A DNA stretch of 64,000 nt from assembly GCF_009905375.1 (NCBI RefSeq), contig NC_133649.1, forward strand, positions 222,905,372 through 222,969,371, read 5' to 3'. The notes beneath the pieces are model-generated. The model did no database searches. It was not told the DNA's origin and saw only the letters and a program-made list of their open reading frames with translations. Shown here piece by piece: positions 1 to 10,792 of the stretch (the stretch's first letter is position 1; the number at the start of each line of letters is the position of its first letter). A program made the position numbers and the translations under genes. This DNA comes from Apium graveolens (Eukaryota; Streptophyta; Magnoliopsida; Apiales; Apiaceae).

Positions 1-1
1 A

Positions 2-1471
2 AACATGGTGGACAAATCAAAGTTCAAATGTTACAACTGTGGCATTAGTGGACACTTTGCAAGTGAGTGTAGGAAGCCAAATTCTGAGAAAAAGAAATTT
101 GAGCAAGTTGATTACAAAAAGAAGTATTTTGATTTGCTTAAACAAAAGGAAAGAGCTTTTCTCACTCAAGATGATTGGGCAGCAGATGGGGTAAATGAAG
201 ATGATGATGTGGAATATGTCAACCTAGCCCTGATGGCTAATTCTGATGAAAATGAAACTAGTTTATCAAGCAACCAGGTAATTACTACTGATCTCTCTCA
301 GCTTTCTAAACATGAATGCAATGAAGCCATAAATGATATGACCAATGAATTATATCATTTGCGTGTTTCCCTTAAATCACTAGCAAAAGAAAACACTAGG
401 ATCAAGGAGAATAATGTGTTTTTAAGTGATAGGAATGCTGTGTTAGAGGATCAGGTAATTGAGCTTGAAAAGATGAAACTTAAATGCTTGACTGTTGAGA
501 GTGAACTAGCAGAAGCTGTTAAGAAAGTAGAAATTCTTTCTACACAGTTAGAAAGTGAGCAAGAGGTAATCAAGGCCTGGAAAACATCTAGGGATGTTAG
601 TGTTCAGATTGCAAAGGTTCAGGGAATTGAATCATTCTGTGAGGATGCTTGTAAGAAAAACAAAAAGGAGTTAGAATTAATTGATGGATTGTCAACGGAT
701 GTGGAATCAACGGATGATGAAAGTTATCCGTTGAAGGAAGAAAAGGAGCATCCGTTGAAGGCTCATCAATTAAAACAGGCAAGTTCTTTTAAAAATAAAA
801 GTCTCAATAAAAAGAATGATTCAACTCTCAAAAACTTTGTCAAAGAAGGAGCTAGCACATCCAGAGATGTCAGTAAGGTGAATATAGGACACATGACTTT
901 AGATCAGCTAAAAGATAGGCTTAAGTTGGTTGAGGATAAGAAGGAAACTAAAAGAAAATCTAAAAGAAATGGGAAGGTAAGGATTAATAAACATAACAAT
1001 TACACACCTGATAGGTATGCTCCTAGAAAAAGCTGTGTGCATTGTAAAAGTGTTAATCACCTATCTGATAATTGCAAATCTGTTAAAAATGTTCCCATGC
1101 CTTCAAATCCCTCCATGCCTAAAATGTCTATGTCACCTCTGCATGCTATGCCTGTTATGTCTCACCAGAATCCCCAAGCACATTTTGCAAACATGCCATA
1201 TGTTAACAATCCTTATTTTACTGCATTTAGTATGCCTCAAATGCCATACAATATGCCTATGTGGAATAACATGTTTGCACAACCTATGCCTTATCAAATT
1301 CAAACAAATATGTTAAATGATTCTGTGACTAACCCTACACTTCAACCAACCACATCTGAGACCAAGGGTGACCCAAAGTTACCTAAGTCAAAAGATGCAG
1401 GAGGAATGAAGTCTAGGAAAAAGACTAACAAGGCTGGACCCAAGGAAACTTGGGTACCAAAATCAACTTGA
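2..1471 (+). CDS. Gag (C-terminal part), family A
   Basis: The frame is open from the window edge to a TGA at 1469, so the N-terminal capsid part is missing. What remains has a first zinc knuckle of the CX2CX4HX4C type (CYNCGISGHFASEC) near residue 9, a charged coiled-coil-like stretch at about residues 110-190, a lysine-rich region, a second knuckle (CVHCKSVNHLSDNC) near residue 344 and a Met/Pro/Asn-rich tail ending in WVPKST. Gag packages the element RNA into cytoplasmic particles; the knuckles bind RNA. A linker near residues 230-250 encodes STD and YPLK/HPLK units that come from four copies of the family word. The pol frame starts 4 nt further on in another frame. Confidence 0.9.
   Translation, partial: NMVDKSKFKCYNCGISGHFASECRKPNSEKKKFEQVDYKKKYFDLLKQKERAFLTQDDWAADGVNEDDDVEYVNLALMANSDENETSLSSNQVITTDLSQLSKHECNEAINDMTNELYHLRVSLKSLAKENTRIKENNVFLSDRNAVLEDQVIELEKMKLKCLTVESELAEAVKKVEILSTQLESEQEVIKAWKTSRDVSVQIAKVQGIESFCEDACKKNKKELELIDGLSTDVESTDDESYPLKEEKEHPLKAHQLKQASSFKNKSLNKKNDSTLKNFVKEGASTSRDVSKVNIGHMTLDQLKDRLKLVEDKKETKRKSKRNGKVRINKHNNYTPDRYAPRKSCVHCKSVNHLSDNCKSVKNVPMPSNPSMPKMSMSPLHAMPVMSHQNPQAHFANMPYVNNPYFTAFSMPQMPYNMPMWNNMFAQPMPYQIQTNMLNDSVTNPTLQPTTSETKGDPKLPKSKDAGGMKSRKKTNKAGPKETWVPKST
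692..758. repeat. Family A word cluster inside gag
   Basis: TCAACGGAT occurs at 692-700 and 707-715, and its reverse complement ATCCGTTGA at 726-734 and 750-758. In the gag frame the forward word reads Ser-Thr-Asp and the reverse word reads (Tyr/His)-Pro-Leu-Lys. Confidence 0.95.
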
Positions 1472-1475
1472 TTGA

Positions 1476-4400
1476 TTTTGTTGTGTGCAGGGACAAAGAA
1501 GGAATCTATGGTACTTGGACAGTGGTTGTTCAAGACACATGACAGGAGATTTCACCCTGCTCACAGAGTTTAAGGAGAGAGCTGGCCCTAGCATAACCTT
1601 TGGAGATGACAGCAAAGGATTCACTATGGGATATGGCTTGATTTCAAAAGAAAATGTCATCATTGATGAAGTTGCATTGGTTGATGGTCTCAAACACAAT
1701 TTATTGAGCATCAGTCAACTATGTGACAGAGGGAATACTGTTTCCTTCAATTCTGAAGCCTGTATTGTCACAAGTAAAAAGGACAATAAAGTGGTTCTAA
1801 CTGGAGTTAGAAAAGGGAATGTGTACTTAGCTGATTTCAACTCTACAGATACAGAATCCATAACTTGTCTTCTCAGCAAAGCAAGTCCAGTTGAAAGTTG
1901 GCTATGGCACAAGAAGCTGTCCCATTTGAATTTCAAGACAATGAATGATCTAGTCAAAAAGGACTTAGTTAGAGGAATGCCTCTAGTGGAATTCACAAGG
2001 GATGGGCTGTGTGATGCTTGTCAGAAAGGAAAGAAAAAGAAAGTATCATTCAGTAAGAAGCTTGAATCTGCAATTGATGAACCACTACAACTTCTACACA
2101 TGGATCTTTTTGGACCAGTCAATGTATTGTCAATTTCAAGGAAAAGATACTGCCTAGTGATTGTAGATGATTTCTCAAAGTTTTCATGGGTTTATTTTCT
2201 TGTATCAAAGGATGAAGCTAGTGAAATCATCATCAATCATATCAAGCAAGTCAACAATCATCCTGATTTCAAAGTAAGGAATATTAGGAGTGACAATGGA
2301 ACTGAGTTCAAGAATTCAACCATGAAGTTATTCTGTGAAGAAAGTGGGATCATGCATGAGTTCTCAGCTCCAAGAACTCCACAACAAAATGGTGTGGTGG
2401 AAAGGAAGAACAGATCACTAATTGAAGTTGCAAGGACAATGCTTGAAGAGTCAAAACTCCCAACTTATTTTTGGGCTGAGGCTGTTAACTGTGCATGTTA
2501 CACTCAGAATATTTCTCTAATCAATTAGGCAAAATGCATGACTCCCTATCAATTATTCAAGAGAAGAAAACCAACTTTAAACTTTCTACATGTCTTTGGT
2601 TGCAAATGCTACATCTTAAGGAATCAATCTGATCACAAAGGGAAGTTTGATGCAAAGGCTGATGAAGGAATATTTGTTGGTTATTCTGCTGGAAAATCAT
2701 ATAGGGTCTACAATCTAAGAACCAACATTGTCATGGAATCTGTACATGTTGTGTTTGATGATAAAAAGATTGATGGACTAACAGATGAGGGACATCATGA
2801 AGGACTCAAATTTGACAACATTGAGATATACTGTGATGATAGTGAAAATGAGAATGATGAAGAAGGCATCTCAAGAAGAACTCAGAATCTGCCTTTGGAT
2901 AATGCACAGAATGCTGCATCCGTTGGAAGTCATAATTCAGTTTCCGTTGAAAGAAGCAATGCAGCATCCGTTGAAAGACAAAGTGCATCATCCGTTGAAG
3001 TTCATAATGAAGCATCCGTTGATCACAGTCTGTCAACGGATAATCAATTCACTTCATCAGTTGATAGAGCTCCCAATTCCTTTCAAAGGATCAACAACTC
3101 AGGGGGAGTTTCAACAAATCAACATTCTATCTCACATCATGACAATACTGAGGCAACCTCATCTAGGGCTAATCTACCACCTCAAAGGAAATGGACCAAG
3201 AATCACCCTTTTGAACTGATCATTGGTGATGCTACATCAAAAGTACAAACTAGAAGGGCTACTCAAGATGAATGTCTATATAGTAGCTTTCTATCACAGG
3301 AGGAACCTAAGAGAGTGGAAGAAGCTCTATTGGATCCAGATTGGATTTTAGCAATGCAAGAGGAGCTAAACCAATTTGAGAGGAACAAAGTATGGAAGCT
3401 AGTACCCAAGCCAAAGAACAAGAGTTCTATTGACACAAAATGGGTATTCAGAAACAAGATGGATGAAAATGGCATTGTCATAAGGAATAAAGCCAGATTA
3501 GTTGCTAAAGGCTATTCTCAACAAGAGGAAATAGATTTTGATGAAACATTTGCTCCAGTTGCCAGACTTGAAGCCATCAGAATCTTTCTAGCCTATGCAG
3601 CTAATGCCAATTTCAAAGTCTATCAGATGGATGTCAAGAGTGCATTTCTATATGGGGAATTGGAGGAAGAAGTTTATGTAAGCCAACCTCCAGGTTTTGA
3701 AGATCAAAATTTTCCAGACCATGTGTATTATCTGTTGAAAGCACTCTATGGACTAAAGCAAGCACCTAGAGCCTGGTATGAGACTTTGTCAAAGTTCCTT
3801 CTAGATAATCACTTCACAAGAGGTACTGTTGACAAAACTCTCTTCTTTAGAAATGTTAATGGCTCTAAGATACTTGTACAAATTTATGTAGATGATATTA
3901 TATTTGGATCTACAGATGATAAGCTTTGTAAAAAGTTTGCTAAATTAATGCAAAGTAAATATGAAATGAGCATGATGGGAGAGCTAACTTACTTTCTTGG
4001 TTTACAAGTTAAACAAGTTAGTGGTGGAATTTTCATTAGTCAAACTAAATATATTTATGATCTTTTAAAGAAGTTTGACTTAATGGATTGTTCACCTGCA
4101 AAAACTCCCATGGCCACTGCCACTAAGCTTGAATTAAACAAGGCTGAAAAGTCTGTGGATATTACAAGTTATAAAGGCATGGTTGGCTCACTTTTATATT
4201 TAACTGCTAGTAGACCTGATATAATGTTTTCTACTTGTCTCTGTGCTAGATTTCAAGCTGACCCTAAAGAATCTCACTTAGTGGCTATTAAAAGAATTTT
4301 CAGATATCTCAAGGGGACTCCAAATCTAGGAATTTGGTACCCTAGAGAGTCTGGTTTTGATCTAATTGGCTACTCAGATGCAGATTATGCAGGTTGCAAA

Positions 4401-4829
4401 ATAGACAGGAAAAGCACAACAGGCACCTGTCAATTTCTAGGGAACAAGCTTGTATCATGGTTCAGCAAGAAGCAGAATTCTGTTTCCACATCAACAGTTG
4501 AAGCTGAGTACATTGCTGCTGGTAGTTGCTGTGCACAGATACTATGGATGAGGAATCAACTATTTGACTATGGTCTGACTGTTGACAAAATTCCAATATT
4601 CTGTGACAACACAAGTGCCATTGCCATTACTGAAAATCCAGTGCAGCACTCAAGAACCAAGCACATTGATATCAAGTACCACTTCATTAGGGAACATGTG
4701 ATGAAAGGTACAGTGGAACTTCATTTTGTTCCAAGTGAAAAGCAGATTGCAGACATATTTACCAAGCCACTCGATGAATCAATATTCACAAGATTAGTAA
4801 GTGAGTTAGGTATGCTTAATTATTCATAA
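1476..4829 (+). pseudogene. Pol polyprotein, family A (one internal stop)
   Basis: One frame of about 1,118 codons encodes: aspartic protease (LDSG motif, 1515-1526); the GAG-pre-integrase zinc site with HKKLSHLNF and CDAC (about 1908-2030); the integrase core with its D, D and E residues in HMDLFGPV, RSDNGTEF and QQNGVVERKN (about 2098-2410); an acidic Ser/Asn-rich linker (2800-3200); reverse transcriptase with YVDDIIFGS (about 3885); and RNase H with [15 protein letters not shown] through TKPLDE (about 4370-4770). A single TAG at 2526-2528 interrupts the integrase C-terminal part, where a lysine codon is expected in LIN-AKCMTP. All visible catalytic motifs are intact, so this copy died recently or is only marginally defective. 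The frame differs from gag (+1), and no start codon is needed at the boundary. Confidence 0.95.
2918..3041. repeat. Family A word cluster in the integrase-RT linker
   Basis: Exact ATCCGTTGA lies at 2966-2974, 2990-2998 and 3014-3022, and TCAACGGAT at 3033-3041, with near copies at 2918-2926 and 2942-2950. Here the reverse word is read as Ala/Ser-Ser-Val-Glu, a different reading frame from its use in gag. The protein linker is repetitive as a result ([12 protein letters not shown]). Confidence 0.95.
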
Positions 4830-5264
4830 TCTATGTCATCTATATAATCTGTCTTGAAGCCTGAAATGAAATTTGCTGCAAGAACAAAGTTGGCTTTAAT
4901 TAAGACTTATCCTATCAACGGATATTCTCTATCCGTTGAAAGCCAAATTTGTTCTATCAACGGATATTCATTATCCGTTGAAAGACAAATACATTTCTGG
5001 TAATTTTATCCTTCAACGGATAAAATGGCGTTGTTCATCAACGGATAACTATTTCCCTTATCCGTTGAAGTGTCACGTCAGTTACTATAAGTGAGTCACA
5101 GCCATTGATTCTTTTACTCAACCATTGATATAGATATACAGTGTTGTATGTAATTGTATTTAAGGTAGTTTTCAGAATTTCTACAGTTTTCTTTGTTCTT
5201 GAACGGCTGTAACTTACCTAAAAGTATCATTTAATCATTTTATTTACGTTTTAATTCAAGAAAG
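4830..5264 (+). other. Non-coding gap between pol and ORF3, family A
   Basis: No reading frame is supported. The stretch holds three inverted pairs of the family word (4915-5068) and runs into a TATA box and pyrimidine-rich leader just before ORF3, so it looks like a promoter region for ORF3 rather than spacer. Confidence 0.7.
4915..5068. repeat. Three inverted pairs of TCAACGGAT / ATCCGTTGA
   Basis: Forward words lie at 4915-4923, 4957-4965, 5013-5021 and 5038-5046. Reverse words lie at 4931-4939, 4973-4981 and 5060-5068. Pairs 4915-4939 and 4957-4981 leave only 7 nt between the words, so the RNA or single-stranded DNA could form 9-10 bp stems; 5038-5068 forms a third, with a 13-nt loop. 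Confidence 0.95.
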
Positions 5265-5272
5265 TATAAAAG
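5265..5272 (+). promoter_or_regulatory. TATA box of a possible ORF3 promoter, family A
   Basis: TATAAAAG lies 100 bp upstream of the ORF3 ATG and is followed by a CT-rich leader (about 5290-5360) typical of plant 5' UTRs. Similar TATA-plus-CT leaders precede ORF3 in the C and B1 elements here. Promoter activity is inferred. Confidence 0.5.
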
Positions 5273-5371
5273 CCCAATTGAACTCTTATTCTCACTTTAC
5301 GCTTTCTTGCAATTCTTATTCTCTTTCTCTCTAAATTCTCAAGTTTTTCTCTGCAACCTCTACTCACAACA

Positions 5372-8300
5372 ATGGCACCAATAGTCAAAATTATGTCTCA
5401 AACATGATTTGTTTATGAAAAGAATAATTTCATAGCCTTGGTTGAAAATAATGAAGCCCATTCTGATTATCACAAGATGATGGACTTCATCAAAAACTGC
5501 AAACTAAGCTATGCAATGCTGGAAGCCCCAACCATCTACTGTGAGGTGATTGAGGAGATTTGGACAACTGCAGAGTTCAACTCCACAGATATGACTATTG
5601 CCTTCTCTCTCAAAGGTAAGGACTATTGCATTAATTGTGATGATTTACAATCTTACTTTAAGTTGCCTGAGAATACTGCCATGACACCACACACTGATAA
5701 AGATGTCTCTGTTATGCTAGATTCCATAGGCTATGCTTTTGATTCTGCTAGTTTGGTTAGTATTAGAAGGAAAGGCCTTATGAAAGAATGGAGTTTTCTT
5801 GGAGATGCCTTTATTAAGGTTTTCTCTGGGAAGATTAGCAATTTTGATGCTATCACTTCATCTCTTGTTAATATGCTCTATATGCTAATATCTGATAGGT
5901 ACTTTAATTTTAGCAACTGTGTTATGCTAGAATTAGGTTCCAGATTAGGTACTATGCTAGATTCTTTATGTTATTGGCTAACCATGTTGCTGAAGGTTTG
6001 GTTATATCCAATGAGAATAATAAACTCAAATGCTGGGCACAAGAAAAAAGGGTCCTTGTAGACCTTTTGAGAATGAACCTCAACAGCCAGGTGCCATTGG
6101 TATACTTGCCAATCATGAATGCACCACAGGTAAGTGAGGTAAATACTTCTATAACTCCTACTATTTCCAACCCCAATGTTTCTTTGCCTTCTAGTGTGGC
6201 TATGGAATCTGTGTCTTTGTCCAAACAGGCTCCTACCAAAGCCACCAAATCTAAAGTTTCCAAAGTCAAGTCAAAGAAACCTACCTCTGTTGTTTCTCAA
6301 AAGACAACAGTTGTAACAACTACCATAAACCCTGAAGGGAGTGAACAGGGTGTGATTGGTGAGGGGAGGGGTGAACATCAAAAAGCCCCCCAGGATAAGG
6401 TGGGAGAGGTGAGTGGTACCCAAACCAACCAAGCCACAGTCTCTCAAAAGACTGTGGTGGTTCAAAAGGAGTCCAGCACATCCCTAGTTGCATCCTCCCA
6501 AAAGGATGTAACTATTGAAAATAGTCCCCAACCAGGGACACAGAACAAAAGAGGGAGGGACACTGAAGCCACACATTCACCATTTAAAGCCTTTTCAAGG
6601 AAGAAGAAGGCCAAAACCCTAGTTTCTACACAAGGGACACACACAGCACAGATACATCCACCAGTATCTGTGCCTTCTCAAATCCAGCTTGATGTGATTC
6701 CAGCAAATGTGGAATCACAACCCCATTCTCTCAATATAGAAACACACCATTCATCAAACTCTCCAACACCCTCTCTGGATGTGGATATGATATTCACATC
6801 AATTCCTGATTCTCCCTCATTAAAACTCAGGGAGGAGCCCCACTCCAAACCTGATGATCATCATCTTTTAGATGATTTGTTGGATCATCAGCCAATTCTT
6901 TCATATATAGTTGAAGAATCTGTGTTACCTCACTTAAAATCAATCCACACAGATTCAACAATTATGTCACTTTCTATATCTACATCTTTTCCTTCCTCAA
7001 CGGATATCTCTCATCCGTTGACAAGTGGTTGTTCTTCAACGGATAAGCTTAACAGCAGTTATCCGTTGATACCATCAGTTTCTACTTCAACGGATACTCC
7101 CTATCCGTTGATGGTCTCTACACACTTAACAGACACAATTCCAACTGTAGAGGACATGTCAACTGTACAATCACTTTTAGGTTTGAGGGAAGGGAGTGAT
7201 CTTTTGAGTGAGAGGCTGGGTTGCTCCCAGGCAAAAGGAGAGGTTGAGAGTCACCAAATGCATGCTATTTCTTCCAGCATGGCAAAAGTGAGTGAGAGGA
7301 GTGCCACCTTAGAAGGTGAAGGTGAGGGTGTGAGGGTGTGTGTGAGCCAGGGGGAGCCCCTGATGCAAGAACAGAGAGAAATTGAGAGAAAGGCAGGTAC
7401 AGAAGCTATAAGGGTGGATCCAGCCATTGCTAGTGAGTTAATGAAAGTGGATGATGCAGATAAGGAAAGACAATTTCAGCAACATTACAAAGCTGTCATT
7501 GATAACATTTCCTTGGATGCTGACACTTTTACTCACCCTGCTTCAGCCTATCAATTATTGGCTGCACAGGGCAATGTGGAGGCAGAACAGACACTAGACA
7601 TTGTACATACTTCAGAATCTCTTCTCAGAGACAAAGCTGCTATCAACAGGCTGCCTTCTCAAGCTGGTGAGCTATCTGAAGAATTTGGAGTAAATTCTAA
7701 TGATGATGACTCTAATTCTTTGAATGAGAGCATGAACTTAGGGGGAGTAGCAGGCCCAAGTTCTGTTCCTGATCTTCCTGCATGGGCATGGGCAAAACCA
7801 TCAACACCAGGAGAGTTTGGCGTCACTTTGGTCAGACAAGTCATGACAATTCAACAGGCCCTTCAGGAGACTCAGGATGCTGGTACCAAGGCAATTCTTC
7901 AAGCTCATCTGGAATCTCTGCATCTCTTGCAGTTGCAGCATTACCAGCAAAATCTAAGTGTGGATGAGCTCAAGCTGGACATTGCTGATCTGAAATCCTA
8001 CAATGCTGAGAAATTGGATTCACTTATGCCCTATGGTACTATGCAAGATTTGTTGGGGAGACTGAGGAAAGCATCTGATGCTGACAAGAGGCTGGCCAGA
8101 TTGGAAGATAGGGTTCAAATCATTGAAGACTCTATGGTCACCATTCTTCAGAATCAACAAATCAAACAAATCTACTCATGCAGCTGGCACAAGCACAAGG
8201 CTTGACCCCTACCCTTGATGATAATAAAAAGGGGGAGAATAAAAGGGAAGGGGAAGGAGAGCCATCTACAACAGTTCAGATTTCTCAAGTGCTAGTTCCT

Positions 8301-9857
8301 GTCATCACAACTTCTCCAACTATTCAAGTCAAAGGAAAGCTAGAAGGAATTGATCTAATCCAAATAGCAGCAGCTGAATTGCAAGTCTAAGAGCAAAGGA
8401 AGAAGATTGATGAAAAGATGCAACTAATATTTGGTTCTACAACTTCTCAATCACAATCTGTGAAGCATAGCATAAAAGTGGAATCAATTATTATGGAACT
8501 CAAGCCAGTAGGGAGGCATAAGGATGGAGAAACTTCTTCCAAAGATCTGCAACCTATGGTTCTCAAGCCCAACAACAGATCCAATAAGGACTCTACAAAG
8601 AATCCTCTAAAAGAGGTGGATTTTCCTCTTCCAAAAGCTGATGAGGACAAGCTTTTAGGTAGAAGTATTGCATATCTCAAAGAGACCATGGATGAGGCTG
8701 TAAGGAGAAACATGGCTATTATCTTCAGAGAGGGAAAGAGCATATGTGTGATGCAAGGACATCTCAAATTCTCAATAGCCAAGAGGGAAGAAATCAAAAG
8801 GTTGAAGGAAGAAGCCAAACAGCTAAAGGCTGACAAAAGAGCACAAGCAAAGCTTGAAAAACAGCTAAAGTCAAGTCAGGCTGAAGAACAAAAAGAAATT
8901 GAAGACAAAGGTGAAGATGAAGCTATGGGGGACATGGTTGGTACTGAGATGGAGGAAAGAAGTAAGGAAGAATGGCAGAAAGGGAAAAGAAAGAAGGTCA
9001 ATACAAAGAGAAAGAAGGTAGATAAGACTGAAGAAACCCAATCAATATCCAAACCACTACCCTCTATTCCTGAACCAATTGTACCTGACCCCTTCATGAA
9101 TATTCATGGTGAAACAATCATTCCCAAGGAGGAACCAATTGATTGGGACACCATCAAATTGCCCACCTTCCTAACCTCTTCTCCACCATCAAAGAAGCAG
9201 AAAAGAAGAATCAAATCAACACCCTCTAAAGCCTCAATCAAATTCACACAGAAGCCTAAGCCTAAACCTCAAACCTCTAAAGATGATTATGTTCACATCT
9301 GTGACATAAAAGAATTTTCAGACATTGAACTCTATCTGGATGAGCTGGAGGATGTAAGGGGAATAGCTGCCTACAGACAGCTACCAGAAAGACTAGTGTT
9401 CAAATACAAAGGAGCTGGGGAAAGAACATGGCCTCTTCACAGAATTCTGAATGAAGGCTACTCTACCTTGATTAGAGTCTACTCAGCCATACAAAAGGAT
9501 TCTGGCTTTACCAGGACTGCCAAGACTGAGATTCTTAACAAGATTACCAACATAAAGAAAACTTGGAGGGAGCCCAATGCCTTGCCTAGAACTTTACTCA
9601 TTCAAGAAAGAGGAATTATAATTCACAAATCACCTCATTGGTTGATGGAGTTCAGAGACAACAAAGGAGTCAGAAGATTTTTCAGAATTGAAGATCAGCT
9701 AAAGATTGCCAGTAATGAAACTCTCAAAGATATGCAATCTAAGTTAGATATCAATGAAGAAGATGAAGCTGAATTCTACAGACAACTTCAACTTCAAATA
9801 GAGGAGAATGACAGGAGGCTAGGAAAGAAAACCAGGGATCAAAGGAAAAGAAAGTAA
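5372..9857 (+). pseudogene. ORF3 ('envelope-like'), family A, broken
   Basis: ATG at 5372 opens MAPIVKIMSQ. The product would be about 1,490 residues: a globular N-terminal part (to about 5960) also seen in B1 and C, a long Ser/Thr/Gln/Pro-rich middle, a Lys/Glu-rich coiled-coil-like stretch (about 8770-9040) and a conserved C-terminal part (about 9280-9800, around LYLDELEDVRGIAAYRQLPE). Lesions are TGA at 5405, a frameshift near 5945-5965, a frameshift near 8180-8205 and TAA at 8388. Sire elements are known to carry an extra ORF here, often called envelope-like. I see no convincing signal peptide, membrane segment or fusion peptide, so an envelope role is not supported by this copy. The function is unknown. 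Confidence 0.8.
6997..7111. repeat. Three inverted word pairs inside ORF3
   Basis: TCAACGGAT at 6997-7005, 7036-7044 and 7087-7095 is each followed by ATCCGTTGA at 7013-7021, 7061-7069 and 7103-7111. The arrangement matches that upstream of ORF3, but here it sits in coding sequence (STD...HPL, STD...YPL). Confidence 0.95.
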
Positions 9858-10034
9858 TTTGCTCAGGCTAAAGGAGCACCCTTGGAAACAATGTAATTCT
9901 TCAATTCCATCTCAGCATATACATTTTTGTAGCACTTTTGAATTTCTACTTTGTTCCAGTTTATATTTTTGTTAAGTGTTTTGTTATCATCAAGCTAAAC
10001 CCAAATTTATGCCTACAGTTCTAGTAGACATAAA

Positions 10035-10045
10035 TAGGGGGAGAT
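10035..10045 (+). other. Polypurine tract, family A
   Basis: AGGGGGAGAT directly abuts the TGTTAGGAAT start of the 3' LTR. Polypurine tracts prime plus-strand DNA synthesis. Confidence 0.9.
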
Positions 10046-10332
10046 TGTTAGGAATATGTGTATTAGTTTGATGATAAGTTAAGCAAAACACTTAAGTAGA
10101 AATCTAGTGTTTGTAGCCTCAACGGATAAGATCATCTTGGCTATCCGTTGAAGGAGTAGCTTTACTTAGCAATAAGTTTAGTATTGTAGCACATTTCACT
10201 CTCTGGTATCAAGCTGTAATTCTTAGATGTTGTTGGGAAATAATCAGTCATGTTGACTACTAATGGATGTACAAATAGGAGGGCTAATTGTAAATATTTC
10301 ATGCCTTGTAATTTTATATAAGTGAAGAAGTG

Positions 10333-10529
10333 TCAACGGATATTGAAGACCTTCAACGGATAAGAAACAAAGCCTCAACGGATGTCACTAATGCTTCAAT
10401 GGATAATATCCATCAACGGATAAGTGCTTCAACGGATAAAGACTTCAACTGATAATGCATCAACGGATAAACCTTCAACGGATAAAGCCTCAACGGATAA
10501 GGCATCAACGGATGAAAGCTTCAACGGAT
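10333..10529 (+). repeat. 15-22 bp direct array of the family A word in U3
   Basis: Ten exact TCAACGGAT copies start at 10333, 10353, 10375, 10413, 10429, 10460, 10475, 10490, 10505 and 10521, with one-mismatch copies at 10396 and 10445. All point the same way. Spacing tightens from about 20 to 15-16 bp along the array. It lies about 260-450 bp upstream of the LTR TATA box at 10785. Confidence 0.95.
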
Positions 10530-10784
10530 GCTTAGTTCATTAGCAGTTGATAGTGACAATTCACAAGCTGACAGAGGCACATGGATTGACAGAGACATAC
10601 TGGAATGTGGAAGCCTCTAGGAGGAATCAAGAAAATGCAGCATTTCCATTCTGATGCAAACAAGGAAGTATTCAAAGATTTACAGATTATCCTAGATTGC
10701 ATTGGATAGAGAAATGAAGAAGAAACATGTGAAGAATCTTTTCAATTGTATTTTACAGTTTGTCTTCACTTGTAAACTTGGTGT

Positions 10785-10792
10785 TATATAAA
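10785..10792 (+). promoter_or_regulatory. LTR TATA box, family A
   Basis: TATATAAA lies about 740 bp into the LTR, a usual place for the U3/R promoter. A weaker alternative, TATATAAG, lies at 10315, just before the word array. Confidence 0.55.

Noticed and set aside
597..782. Antisense small ORFs over gag, pol and ORF3
   Set aside because: They lie opposite well-supported coding frames, have low-complexity translations and no recognisable family; treated as shadows.
5372..9857. Viral envelope glycoprotein
   Set aside because: The label is traditional for this position in Sire elements, but no signal peptide, membrane anchor or cysteine-rich ectodomain is visible in A, B or C copies.
10333..10529. 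CRISPR-like array
   Set aside because: Plant retrotransposon LTR; repeats are 9 nt with 6-13 nt between them, degenerate and directly repeated, and the same word is scattered through the whole element.
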